Shown here piece by piece: positions 1 through 7,987 of a DNA stretch of 32,066 nt. This stretch comes from a bacterium (GTDB lineage Bacteria; CLD3). Position 1 is the first letter of the stretch; each line of letters opens with the position of its first letter. The DNA lies in contig JADZEA010000095.1 in assembly GCA_020850775.1 (NCBI GenBank), positions 1-32,066 on the forward strand, in the 5' to 3' direction. Position numbers and translations under genes: made by a program. The notes under the pieces are model-generated. The model was not told where the DNA came from and did not search any database. It worked only from the letters and a program-made list of their open reading frames with translations.

Positions 1-1
1 C

Positions 2-1351
2 CAGGTAACTGAAGACGTTGCGAGACCACTTGAGAGAGGACCTACAAAACGTTGGTGGATTGCATTTTTGGTTTCATTTTCGGTGGTCATGGTTGGATTT
101 GTGTCTGTTGTTTACCAAATCAAAACAGGAATTGGAACCTGGGGACTTAACAAGACTGTAGGTTGGGCTTTTGACATCACAAATTTCGTGTTTTGGGTTG
201 GAATTGGGCACGCAGGAACTTTGATTTCTGCAATTCTGTTCCTTTTCCGCCAACGTTGGAGAACTTCGATTAACCGTTCCGCAGAAGCGATGACAATTTT
301 TGCGGTAATGTGTGCTGGAGTTTTCCCGATAATTCACATGGGAAGACCCTGGCTTTTTTACTGGATTGCTCCTTACGCTAACTTTCGTGGTCCTTTGTGG
401 GTAAATTTTCGTTCGCCGCTGCTTTGGGATTTTTTTGCGATTAGCACTTACTTCACAATTTCTTTTGTTTTTTGGTACATCGGATTAATTCCTGATTTGG
501 CAACAATGCGGGACAGAGCGAAATCAAAAATCAAAAAAGCAATTTATCGTTTCACAAGTTTTGGCTGGAATGGTTCAGTCCGCACCTGGAATCGCTACGA
601 AACTGTTTACATGCTTTTGGCAGCTTTGGCAACTCCTTTGGTTGTTTCTGTTCACACGATTGTAAGTATGGATTTTGCAACTTCAGTAATTCCTGGCTGG
701 CACACGACAATTTTCCCACCTTATTTTGTTGCGGGAGCTATTTTTAGTGGTTTTGCGATGGTTTTGACTTTGATGATTATTGCCCGAAAAGTTTTGAATT
801 ACGAAGAATACATCACGGTTGACCACATTGAAAAAATGTGTAAAGTGATTGTTGCAACAGGTGGAATTGTTGGCTTAGCTTACGGAACTGAAATGTTTAT
901 GGCTTGGTATTCAGTAAACCACTACGAAAGATTTGCTTTTATGAACCGTGCTTTAGGTCCTTTTTCGTGGGCTTACTGGACGATGGTAACTTGTAACGTG
1001 ATTTTGCCGCAATTACTTTGGTTCAAAAAATTGCGACGAACGGTTTGGTTTGTATTTTTAATGACAATCGTTGTAAACATTGGAATGTGGTTTGAGCGTT
1101 TTGTAATTATTGTTACTTCAATTCACAGAGATTTTCTTCCTTCAAGTTGGGCTGATTATTCACCTTCAATCATTGAAATTTCAACTTTTATCGGAAGTTT
1201 TGGTTTGTTTTTTACAGCTTTTTTACTCTTTGCCCGTTTCGTTCCGTTTATTGCAATTGGTGAGGTAAAAGGTGTTTTGAGCTATGGAAAACAAGCTGAG
1301 AAAGAAATTGAACCTAACCAAAAAAACAAACTTGAAACGATGGAGGCATAG
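2..1351 (+). CDS. actC: ActC, NrfD-like integral membrane subunit of alternative complex III (5' partial)
   Basis: This is one of the two large quinol-binding membrane subunits of alternative complex III, which oxidises quinol and passes electrons to cytochrome c or an oxidase. The frame is open from base 2, so the gene starts upstream of the window; a TTG at 68 is internal. About 449 residues are visible, so probably only a short N-terminus is missing. Many long hydrophobic segments fit the roughly ten-helix NrfD/PsrC fold. Visible family features include a [10 protein letters not shown] segment near the start and [10 protein letters not shown] in the next helix pair. The stop codon abuts the ATG of actD at 1352, so the two are translationally coupled. 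The order C-D-E-F is the standard Act order, which makes the call firm. ActA and ActB should lie just upstream. Confidence 0.93.
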   Translation, partial: QVTEDVARPLERGPTKRWWIAFLVSFSVVMVGFVSVVYQIKTGIGTWGLNKTVGWAFDITNFVFWVGIGHAGTLISAILFLFRQRWRTSINRSAEAMTIFAVMCAGVFPIIHMGRPWLFYWIAPYANFRGPLWVNFRSPLLWDFFAISTYFTISFVFWYIGLIPDLATMRDRAKSKIKKAIYRFTSFGWNGSVRTWNRYETVYMLLAALATPLVVSVHTIVSMDFATSVIPGWHTTIFPPYFVAGAIFSGFAMVLTLMIIARKVLNYEEYITVDHIEKMCKVIVATGGIVGLAYGTEMFMAWYSVNHYERFAFMNRALGPFSWAYWTMVTCNVILPQLLWFKKLRRTVWFVFLMTIVVNIGMWFERFVIIVTSIHRDFLPSSWADYSPSIIEISTFIGSFGLFFTAFLLFARFVPFIAIGEVKGVLSYGKQAEKEIEPNQKNKLETMEA

Positions 1352-1879
1352 ATGGATTCACAATTGTTTTTGGGTGTTTTTTCAAATGAACACGATATTC
1401 TTGAGGCTACAAAAGCGACAAAAAATGCAGGTTACACAATTTACGATGTTTACACTCCTTACGCAGTTCACGGATTAGAGAATGCGATGGGTTTGAAGCC
1501 AAGCAGATTGACTTACGTTTGTTTACTTTTTGGAGTTTTGGGTTTGAGCCTTGGTGTTTTCATTCAATTTTGGGTTGGCTCAATTGATTGGCCAATAAAT
1601 GTTGGTGGAAAACCTTTCAATTCTTTACCTGCTTACTTGCCTGTAATTTTTGAACTGACAGTTTTAATTGCAGGATTAGGAGTTGTTTTTACAATGTTTG
1701 TTCGCACCAAACTTCGTCCCGGCAGGAAAAATTTTATGCCTGATTTAAGAATTACAAACGATAAATTTGTGATTGTTTTGGAGAAAAAAGATACCTCGTT
1801 TAATTTTGATTCAGTGCAAAACCTTTGGGGAAATTTTAATGTTCTTGAAACGAGAAAAGTTGAGGAGGTAACAAATTGA
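1352..1879 (+). CDS. actD: ActD, DUF3341 membrane subunit of alternative complex III
   Basis: A 175-residue protein of the DUF3341 family, the small two-helix subunit of alternative complex III. It has a soluble N-terminal part (residues 1-50) that begins with the typical FGVFSNEHDILEA-like stretch. Two transmembrane helices follow, at about 55-75 and 92-115, separated by the WPINVGGKPFNSLPAYLP loop characteristic of the family. The C-terminal tail is soluble. A GATGGAGG-type ribosome site lies at the end of actC, and the ATG follows that stop directly. The TGA overlaps the TTG start of actE. Its catalytic role is unknown in the family; it is regarded as structural. Confidence 0.92.
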   Translation: MDSQLFLGVFSNEHDILEATKATKNAGYTIYDVYTPYAVHGLENAMGLKPSRLTYVCLLFGVLGLSLGVFIQFWVGSIDWPINVGGKPFNSLPAYLPVIFELTVLIAGLGVVFTMFVRTKLRPGRKNFMPDLRITNDKFVIVLEKKDTSFNFDSVQNLWGNFNVLETRKVEEVTN

Positions 1880-2445
1880 AAAAAATAATTTTTTTAGCAA
1901 TAATTTTAATTGGAACTCTTTTTATTCTTGAGCAAATTCTCGGAAAAGACCCAAACAAAAAAAGTTTAGAATTTATGCCTGACATGGTTTATTCTGTAGC
2001 TTACAGGTCTGAATCTCCAAATCCTCATTTTGAGAATGGACAAACTCAACAAAATCCTGTAGTTGGGACAATTGCTCACGGCTACAAACCTTACCATTAC
2101 GAAAATTCCGTTGAAGAATCAATTCGTGCCGGGGAAGAACTTTTTAGTCCGTTCAACGAGCAAAATCCTCCTGATTTGAAACGTGGAAAAAAAATGTTTC
2201 AGGTTTACTGCCAGGTTTGCCACGGAGCAGGTGGAGAAGGCAACGGAATCGTAACAAAACGCGGTTATCCTCCGCCACCTTCTTTGCTTTTGGAAAATGC
2301 AAAAAATATGAAAAACGGACAGATTTATCACATCATCACAAAAGGTTATAAAAATATGCCTTCGTACAGTTCACAAGTAGAACGCCAGGACCGTTGGCAA
2401 ATTGTCTCCTACATCAGAACATTGCAGGAGGTAAAAAATGATTAG
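1876..2445 (+). CDS. actE: ActE, membrane-anchored monoheme cytochrome c of alternative complex III
   Basis: A 189-residue monoheme cytochrome c that receives electrons in alternative complex III. The N-terminal hydrophobic segment (about residues 3-22) is followed by no cysteine, so it looks like an uncleaved membrane anchor and not the lipoprotein anchor often seen for ActE. The heme site is C112-Q-V-C-H116, and M161 in a KNMPSY motif is the likely sixth ligand. The start is a TTG at 1876 that shares bases with the actD stop (TTGA). A strong GAGGAGGT ribosome site at 1863-1870 supports it. The last eight bases overlap actF. A periplasmic heme domain is expected. Confidence 0.92.
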   Translation: MKKIIFLAIILIGTLFILEQILGKDPNKKSLEFMPDMVYSVAYRSESPNPHFENGQTQQNPVVGTIAHGYKPYHYENSVEESIRAGEELFSPFNEQNPPDLKRGKKMFQVYCQVCHGAGGEGNGIVTKRGYPPPPSLLLENAKNMKNGQIYHIITKGYKNMPSYSSQVERQDRWQIVSYIRTLQEVKND

Positions 2446-3631
2446 CACAATCAGTACAATTCCGAATTTTAAAATTTCACCTAAAATCACCCGTTTTGTA
2501 GCAATTGTCAGTGCTTTAGGGTTGATTACTTTTATTTGCGGTCTTTTTCTTGCACCGGAAAGGATTTGGACAAATTTTCTGATTTGTTTTTACTACCTGA
2601 CAGGGCTTGGAGTTGGAGCAGGAATTTTGATTTCAATTCAGTACGTTTCCAACGCAGGTTGGGGAACTGCAATCCGCAGAGTTCCTGAAGCAATTATGGG
2701 AACTTTGCCATTTGCTGCTGTTGGCGGGCTTGTTTTGATTTTTGGAATTCACACGCTTTACGAATGGAGCCACGAAACTGTTCTTACCAATGATTTTATT
2801 TTAAGAGAAAAAAGCGTCTGGCTAAACGAACCTTTGTTCATTGGAAGAATGGTTGGTTACTTTGTGATTTGGATTTTACTCAGCAAATTTCTTGTAACAA
2901 ATTCCATAAAACAAGACAAAGACGGTGATGTCAAATACACAAAAAAGAATGTTAGAAATTCAGTATTTTTCATCATTCTTGGAATTTACACTTTTTGTTT
3001 GGCGAGCATTGACTGGATAATGTCTTTACATCCGCATTGGTACAGCACTATTTTTGGTTGGATGAATTTGGCAAGTATTTTTGAAAGTTCAATAGCTGCA
3101 ACTGTTGTTGTTGTTGTAATCTTGAGACACATCGGATACAAACACATTTTCAAAACTGAACACTTGCACGAGCTTGGAAAATTGATGATGGCATTTTGTT
3201 TTTTTTGGGTTTATACGTGGGTTTCGCAGCACATGCTGATTTGGTATTCCAATATTCCTGAGGAAACTTCTTACTACATTTTCAGGCATTTTGGTGGTTG
3301 GGGTTCGGTTTCATTTATGAATTTAGTGTTGAACTGGTTGGTACCATTTTTAATGCTTTTGCCAAAAGCGTCAAAACAAAACGACAAAGTAATGTTTCAA
3401 GCGGCTGTAATTTTATTAATTGGTCATTGGGTTGATTTGTACATAATGGTTATGCCAGCGCATTTTGGTGCTGAACCTGTTTTAGGAATTTGGGAAATTG
3501 GTACTTTTGCGGGGATGATTTTTGGCTTTTTTTGGTTAGTTTTCAAATCGCTTTCAAAAAATAATTTGATTCCAATAAAAGACCCTTACTTAGTTGAAAG
3601 TTTGCCTGAATTTGAAATTTCAAAAAGTTGA
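2438..3631 (+). CDS. actF: ActF, second NrfD-like membrane subunit of alternative complex III
   Basis: A 397-residue polytopic membrane protein matching the quinol:cytochrome c oxidoreductase quinone-binding subunit 2 (ActF). About ten hydrophobic helices are visible, with family stretches such as WTNFLICFYYLTGLGVGAG in helix 2, SIDWIMSLHPHWYSTIFGW mid-protein and GHWVDLYIMVMP near the end. ActC and ActF are homologous and each spans the membrane next to the quinol site. An AGGAGGT site precedes the ATG, and the gene overlaps actE by eight bases. It is the last gene of the operon and is followed by a strong hairpin terminator. No cytochrome oxidase genes follow, unlike the act-cox clusters of many Bacteroidota. 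Confidence 0.92.
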   Translation: MISTISTIPNFKISPKITRFVAIVSALGLITFICGLFLAPERIWTNFLICFYYLTGLGVGAGILISIQYVSNAGWGTAIRRVPEAIMGTLPFAAVGGLVLIFGIHTLYEWSHETVLTNDFILREKSVWLNEPLFIGRMVGYFVIWILLSKFLVTNSIKQDKDGDVKYTKKNVRNSVFFIILGIYTFCLASIDWIMSLHPHWYSTIFGWMNLASIFESSIAATVVVVVILRHIGYKHIFKTEHLHELGKLMMAFCFFWVYTWVSQHMLIWYSNIPEETSYYIFRHFGGWGSVSFMNLVLNWLVPFLMLLPKASKQNDKVMFQAAVILLIGHWVDLYIMVMPAHFGAEPVLGIWEIGTFAGMIFGFFWLVFKSLSKNNLIPIKDPYLVESLPEFEISKS

Positions 3632-3657
3632 TTCTTTTTACTGCCATACTTAAGAAG

Positions 3658-3701
3658 AAAGCCATAAAAAATCTCCATTGATTATTTTATGGCTTTTTTT
3701 T
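3658..3701 (+). terminator. Rho-independent terminator of the act operon
   Basis: A 12-bp perfect stem (AAAGCCATAAAA at 3658-3669 with its complement at 3685-3696) is extended by four more pairs across a one-base bulge. The loop is TCCATT, and eight T follow at 3694-3701. It sits 27 bases after the actF stop and ends the alternative complex III transcript. Confidence 0.88.
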
Positions 3702-3744
3702 GTTACTCAATTTTTAAATCTTTAGAAAAAAAATGAGAAAATAA

Positions 3745-4167
3745 CTAATTTTGTAGTTTATTTAGCATTGCTTCCAAAATTTGTATTTGAGCATTTGAAA
3801 TATCTTCTGAGGCTTTTGCACAAATTAAAAGGTCAATCGTGATTTCTTTTGAGAGTTTACAAAATATTTCAACTTTTCCTCCAAGTTTTGCATTGAAGAA
3901 TTCTACAAAACTTAATTCTCTAAAATCTTCAAGTTGAACCCAAGAATCTTTGCTTAGTTTACATTGACCTTTTGGAATACAAAAACTTTGATACCGAATC
4001 AGGTTTTGGCAGCCATAACTTAGTTCTCTCATTTTTTGTTTTGATGTAATAATCAAAACTATGTAAGGATAATTTTCCCCATCATTCAATAATACTAAAT
4101 ATTTATCTTTAAATACTTTTTCTTCCAATGGAAAGCTTTTAAAATATAAAATCGTTCCCGCTATCAT
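3745..4167 (-). CDS. Putative toxin partner of a Panacea-type antitoxin
   Basis: A 140-residue protein I cannot assign firmly. It starts with MIAGTILYFKSFPLEEKVFK and then a hydrophobic strand pattern (KYLVLLND, YPYIVLIITS). A Cys/Ile/FxIPKG segment and a WVQLEDFRELS segment follow. This order resembles the small beta-barrel of PemK/MazF-type toxins and of uncharacterised proteins paired with Panacea antitoxins, but I see no diagnostic catalytic residues. The C-terminal 40 residues look helical. It overlaps the upstream DUF4065 gene by 29 bases, with the start inside that gene's 3' end, which implies coupled translation. The toxin role is inferred mainly from the partner gene. Confidence 0.6.
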   Translation of the reverse strand: MIAGTILYFKSFPLEEKVFKDKYLVLLNDGENYPYIVLIITSKQKMRELSYGCQNLIRYQSFCIPKGQCKLSKDSWVQLEDFRELSFVEFFNAKLGGKVEIFCKLSKEITIDLLICAKASEDISNAQIQILEAMLNKLQN

Positions 4168-4729
4168 CTATTTTTGCCCAAAATTGTTCTCTCTCTTTTA
4201 TCTCTTCCATTAATTCAGGATTATCTTTTTTTAAGTAAAAATCTAATGGAATTTCACCATTTGGGTTCTTGTCTATTTCCCAAACTTTATACCAAGGACT
4301 ATCTTGCTCATGAGTTTTTTCAACAATTTCATTTGCATTAACACTTTTGAACTCTTCTGAAATTTCTTTTAAAATTCTAAGTTCTCTTCTTGAGAAATGA
4401 GAATCATCAAATTCTTTCTTCGAATCAAATAACAATTCATCAACCCCATCTTCTCTCGGTATAAAGAAAAAATTAAAATAGTGGTTTAGTTCTGTTTCTT
4501 CTTTTTTATTTGCAGTTTTAGTCACCTCATCAAAAAGTTCTTTTGAACAAGGACCAAACTTCCACGCTTGATATTTTAAACCTGTTACACTTTTTCCAAT
4601 TTCTGTGTAATGTCTAATATCCAATAAATAAAGAAGTTTGAATAATTTTGTTTTTTTGCAACATTCTGTATTGTTCACAAAAAAAACCATTGCATTTAAG
4701 AGTTTCTCTCTTGAATGTGAAACTAACAT
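4139..4729 (-). CDS. Panacea (DUF4065, SocA-like) domain antitoxin
   Basis: A 196-residue protein with a clear Panacea/DUF4065 domain. It opens with a helix ending in FFVNN, then the hallmark KTKLFKLLYLLDIRHYTEIG, then the YQAWKFGPCSKELFDEV segment at about residues 53-69. A long acidic second half ends in a REQFWAKIDDS tail that may contact the partner. Panacea proteins are antitoxins in many toxin-antitoxin pairs, including SocAB, and neutralise unrelated toxins. An AGAGG ribosome site lies five bases before the ATG. The antitoxin-first order with an overlapping second gene fits such a pair. Sampled lines of this locus are about 23-32% GC against about 40% in nuo, consistent with horizontal acquisition. 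Confidence 0.85.
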   Translation of the reverse strand: MLVSHSREKLLNAMVFFVNNTECCKKTKLFKLLYLLDIRHYTEIGKSVTGLKYQAWKFGPCSKELFDEVTKTANKKEETELNHYFNFFFIPREDGVDELLFDSKKEFDDSHFSRRELRILKEISEEFKSVNANEIVEKTHEQDSPWYKVWEIDKNPNGEIPLDFYLKKDNPELMEEIKEREQFWAKIDDSGNDFIF

Positions 4730-4783
4730 TATTGCCTCTTTATAAAATATTTTAAAATCATTACCAAGATAAAAAAGAGCTAT

Positions 4784-4797
4784 GACAACAGTATGTC
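4784..4797. promoter_or_regulatory. Inverted repeat GACA-N6-TGTC, possible operator of the toxin-antitoxin pair
   Basis: Half-sites GACA (4784-4787) and TGTC (4794-4797) lie in the leader between the proposed antitoxin promoter and its ATG. Such pairs often repress themselves at a palindrome in this place. The arms are only four bases, so this is weak evidence. Confidence 0.25.
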
Positions 4798-4816
4798 TTA
4801 TCTTATACTATACTTT

Positions 4817-4845
4817 AAGTTATGTAAAATAGTTGTTTATATCAA
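4817..4845 (-). promoter_or_regulatory. Candidate sigma70-type promoter for the antitoxin-toxin pair
   Basis: On the minus strand, TTGATA (4840-4845) is separated by 17 bases from TAACTT (4817-4822), giving a leader of about 80 bases before the ATG at 4729. The match is reasonable, but the region is so AT-rich that chance matches are likely. Confidence 0.35.
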
Positions 4846-4914
4846 TACCAAAACTTCAATTTACAAATGACTTTACCCCCCAAAAAAAAATTTTGACGTG
4901 TTTTTTTTAGAGTT

Positions 4915-6396
4915 TTACCCAAAATAAATTGTCATCGAATTTTGTATCCAAACAGAAAGTGGATTAAAATAAATCCCAAGTAAAATTGTAAATCCTGCAA
5001 GAACCGAAGCAAGTAAACCACTACCAAGTTCAAACTCAACTTTTTCCCCGGTCAGTGCATCTTCAAGGTACATTGCCCGTGCAATTCGCCAGTAGTAAAA
5101 AAGCGAAACAACACTGTTAAGAAGCCCTAAAACCGCAAGCAGGTAAAGTTTTGCATCAGCTAAAGCACTGAAAAGATAAAATTTTCCAACAAATCCTGCC
5201 ATCGGTGGAAGACCTGTCAGTGAAGCAAGAAAAACGGTCATCGTGAAAGCTAAAAACGGAGCACGGGTTTTTAAACCTTTAAAAGCATAAATTTCTTCGC
5301 TTTTAACTTTTTTAGAAATGTAGTCAACCACAAAAAAAGCACCAAAATTCATAAAAAGATAAGTCGTAAGGTAAAAAACAATCGCTTCTGCACCGCGAAG
5401 CGAAAGTGCTGAAATTCCCATAAGCATGTAACCTGCGTGTGCAATGCTTGAGTAAGCCAAAAGCCTCTTTACATTCGTTTGGCTTAAAGCTGAAAGATTA
5501 CCAATTGTCATTGTCAGCACTGAAACCACAATGAAAATTTCACGAAGCCCAATTTCTTCAAGTGCCGGAATCCAGTTTGCAAGCGTTACATCGTTTGTAA
5601 AAGTCAGAGAAATAAATCTTAGTAAAAGCGAAAAACCAGCCGCTTTCGGAGCAACTGAAAAGAAAGCTGCAACCGGAGTCGGTGAACCCTGATAAACATC
5701 AGGACACCAAAAATGAAAAGGAGCAAAAGCAATCTTGTAACCAATTCCACCCAAAATCATCAAAACCGAAAAGGTTAAAGCATAAGTACTAACTGAATTG
5801 TTGGCTAAGAAAATGTAAATTTCGTGTAAATTTAGTTTTCCCGTAAGCCCGTAAAGAATTGAAGCTCCGTAAAGCATAATTCCCGAAGACATCGCACCGT
5901 AAAGAACGTATTTCAGCGAGGCTTCACTTGATTCCATATTTTCTTTGTTGTAACCCGCAAGAACGTAGGAAACAATGCTAACAATTTCAATTGACATCGC
6001 AATCGTCAGCAGGTTTGAAGAGCCGGACATCAAAAGTGTTCCAAGCGTTGCCGTCAAAATCAAAGCATAATATTCGCCTGAATTTATTTTTCGGCTCGTA
6101 AAAGTTGACATTGAAATCAAAGTTGCAATCGCACCACTTGTCAGAAAAATATACTTGAAATACGTGTTTAAACTATCTGAAACCAACATTCCTGAAAACA
6201 AAAATGCAGGAGGATTTGAGCTGACGGTTAGCGAAACAAAAGCAGCAAGAAAAAACGCAAAAGCAGTTATCCCAACCGTTTCTTTGTTCTCGCCTTTGAT
6301 AAAAAGGTCAACTAAAAAAACTACACAAATTCCAACTGCCAAAATGATTTCAGGCAAAATGTACGGAACGCTTTGTAAAGCTGTTAAAGTATTCAT
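4915..6396 (-). CDS. nuoN: NADH-quinone oxidoreductase subunit N
   Basis: A 493-residue antiporter-like membrane subunit of complex I that contributes one proton channel. E137 in the AMSIEIVSIVSYVLAG helix and K221 in GYKIAFAPFHFWCPDVYQG match the conserved Glu/Lys pair of NuoN. SPTPVAAFFSVAPKAAG follows, with Lys in place of the His seen in NuoL. Length and roughly 14 hydrophobic helices are normal. It is the last gene of the L-M-N operon, 21 bases after nuoM. I see no good Shine-Dalgarno site before its ATG, so translation may depend on nuoM. Confidence 0.96.
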   Translation of the reverse strand: MNTLTALQSVPYILPEIILAVGICVVFLVDLFIKGENKETVGITAFAFFLAAFVSLTVSSNPPAFLFSGMLVSDSLNTYFKYIFLTSGAIATLISMSTFTSRKINSGEYYALILTATLGTLLMSGSSNLLTIAMSIEIVSIVSYVLAGYNKENMESSEASLKYVLYGAMSSGIMLYGASILYGLTGKLNLHEIYIFLANNSVSTYALTFSVLMILGGIGYKIAFAPFHFWCPDVYQGSPTPVAAFFSVAPKAAGFSLLLRFISLTFTNDVTLANWIPALEEIGLREIFIVVSVLTMTIGNLSALSQTNVKRLLAYSSIAHAGYMLMGISALSLRGAEAIVFYLTTYLFMNFGAFFVVDYISKKVKSEEIYAFKGLKTRAPFLAFTMTVFLASLTGLPPMAGFVGKFYLFSALADAKLYLLAVLGLLNSVVSLFYYWRIARAMYLEDALTGEKVEFELGSGLLASVLAGFTILLGIYFNPLSVWIQNSMTIYFG

Positions 6397-6417
6397 AATT
6401 TTTCTACTAAATTTTAC

Positions 6418-7965
6418 TTACTTAATTACTTGTGAAACTTGTTCAGCAACTGCCGGATTGACAACCTCAAGAAGCCTTCCAACAGAAGCATTGATTAAAT
6501 CAAGCATTGGTTTTGGGTAAATTCCAAGTGCAAGAACAATTATTCCAATTGGAATTAAGGTAAGTTTTTCACGCCCGCTAATCTCAACAATGTCTTTAAA
6601 ATGCTTCATTTCCGTGTTTAATTTTCCCATAAAAACCCTTTGCATTGTCCAAAGAAGGTAAGCAGCACCAAGCAAAATTCCAAAAACTGACCAAAGAGTG
6701 ATTGTTGGATAAGTTGACCAGGAACCAACAAAAATTAAAGCTTCAGAAATGAAACCACTAAGTCCCGGAAGCCCTAAAGCCGCAAAAAATGCAAAAGTTG
6801 TGAAGCCTGCGTAAACGGGAACGTGTGAAGCAAGTCCGCCAAAACCTTCAATTTCTCTGTGATGAGCACGGTCATAAATTACACCAACAAGTAAGAACAG
6901 CATCGCAGTAATCGTTCCGTGATTAAACATTTGCATTACCGCACCCGTCATTCCTGCCGGATTGTTTACACTCAAAACTGACATTCCAAGCAAAACGTAA
7001 CCCATGTGGCTGACGGAAGAGTAAGCAACCATTTTTTTCAGGTCTTTCTGAGCCATCGCACAACAAGCGCCGTAAAGAATGTTAATCGCTCCGAAAACTG
7101 CGACAGTCGTTGCAAAATATTGAGTTGCTTCAGGTAAAATCGGGTAAATTATTCTCAAAATTCCGTAAGTTCCCATTTTCAAAAGAACACCTGCAAGAAT
7201 TACTGAAATTGAAGTCGGAGCTTCAACGTGAGCATCCGGCAACCAGGTGTGAAACGGAAACATCGGAACTTTGATTGCAAAACCAATAAACAAACCGAGG
7301 TAAGCCCAAAACTGAAAACCACCGACTTCAAAAGTTCCAAAAACACCTTCTTTTGATTTTGCCATCAGTTCAAAGAAATCAAAAGTTCCTGTTTTAATGT
7401 AGAAAGCAGCCATCACGAGAAGCATAAAAACCGAGCCAAAAAGCGTGTAAAGGAAAAACTTAATTGCTGCGTACTCTTTCCTTGGTCCGCCCCAAATCCC
7501 GATTAAAAAATACATCGGAAGAAGCATAACTTCCCAAAAAACAAAGAAAAGGAAAAAATCTGTTGCCGCAAAAGTTCCTGCCATTCCGGTATCAAGCAGT
7601 AAAAAAAGCGAGAAAAAACCTTTCGGCATTTTGTCAATTTTCCAGGCTGCAAGCACACAAATCGGACACAGCAAAGTCGTCAAAAATATCAGCGGGTAAC
7701 TAAGTCCGTCAATTCCCATTGAGTAATGAATGTTAAACTTTTCAATCCAGGGAAAGTTAATCACGTACTGCATTGAGTTTGCGTCGTTTATTCCAGCAAG
7801 TGCAATATCGTAGTTTAAGTACATCATTATTGCCACAAAAAACGGTGGAATTGTTGTGAAAAGTGCAATCCATTTTGCGTGTTCTTTAGCAATAAATGGA
7901 AGCAAAATAATTAATGCCCCGACAATCGGAAAAAATGTGATAAAGTTTAATTCCCAATGGTACAT
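6418..7965 (-). CDS. nuoM: NADH-quinone oxidoreductase subunit M
   Basis: A 515-residue proton-pumping membrane subunit of complex I. E145 in FVFWEVMLLPMY and K232 in FAIKVPMFPFHTWLPDAH are the conserved channel residues. HVEAPTSISVILAGVLLKMG and VAYSSVSHMGYVLLG are standard NuoM stretches. The length is normal. An AGAGG site precedes the ATG, and the gene lies 22 bases after nuoL in the same operon. Confidence 0.97.
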   Translation of the reverse strand: MYHWELNFITFFPIVGALIILLPFIAKEHAKWIALFTTIPPFFVAIMMYLNYDIALAGINDANSMQYVINFPWIEKFNIHYSMGIDGLSYPLIFLTTLLCPICVLAAWKIDKMPKGFFSLFLLLDTGMAGTFAATDFFLFFVFWEVMLLPMYFLIGIWGGPRKEYAAIKFFLYTLFGSVFMLLVMAAFYIKTGTFDFFELMAKSKEGVFGTFEVGGFQFWAYLGLFIGFAIKVPMFPFHTWLPDAHVEAPTSISVILAGVLLKMGTYGILRIIYPILPEATQYFATTVAVFGAINILYGACCAMAQKDLKKMVAYSSVSHMGYVLLGMSVLSVNNPAGMTGAVMQMFNHGTITAMLFLLVGVIYDRAHHREIEGFGGLASHVPVYAGFTTFAFFAALGLPGLSGFISEALIFVGSWSTYPTITLWSVFGILLGAAYLLWTMQRVFMGKLNTEMKHFKDIVEISGREKLTLIPIGIIVLALGIYPKPMLDLINASVGRLLEVVNPAVAEQVSQVIK

Positions 7966-7987
7966 AAAACCTCTTATTTTTATTTTT

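Noticed and set aside
3700-4914. IS element or integrated island boundaries around the Panacea pair
   Set aside because: No transposase or integrase, and no terminal or direct repeats found flanking the locus; only AT-richness hints at transfer.
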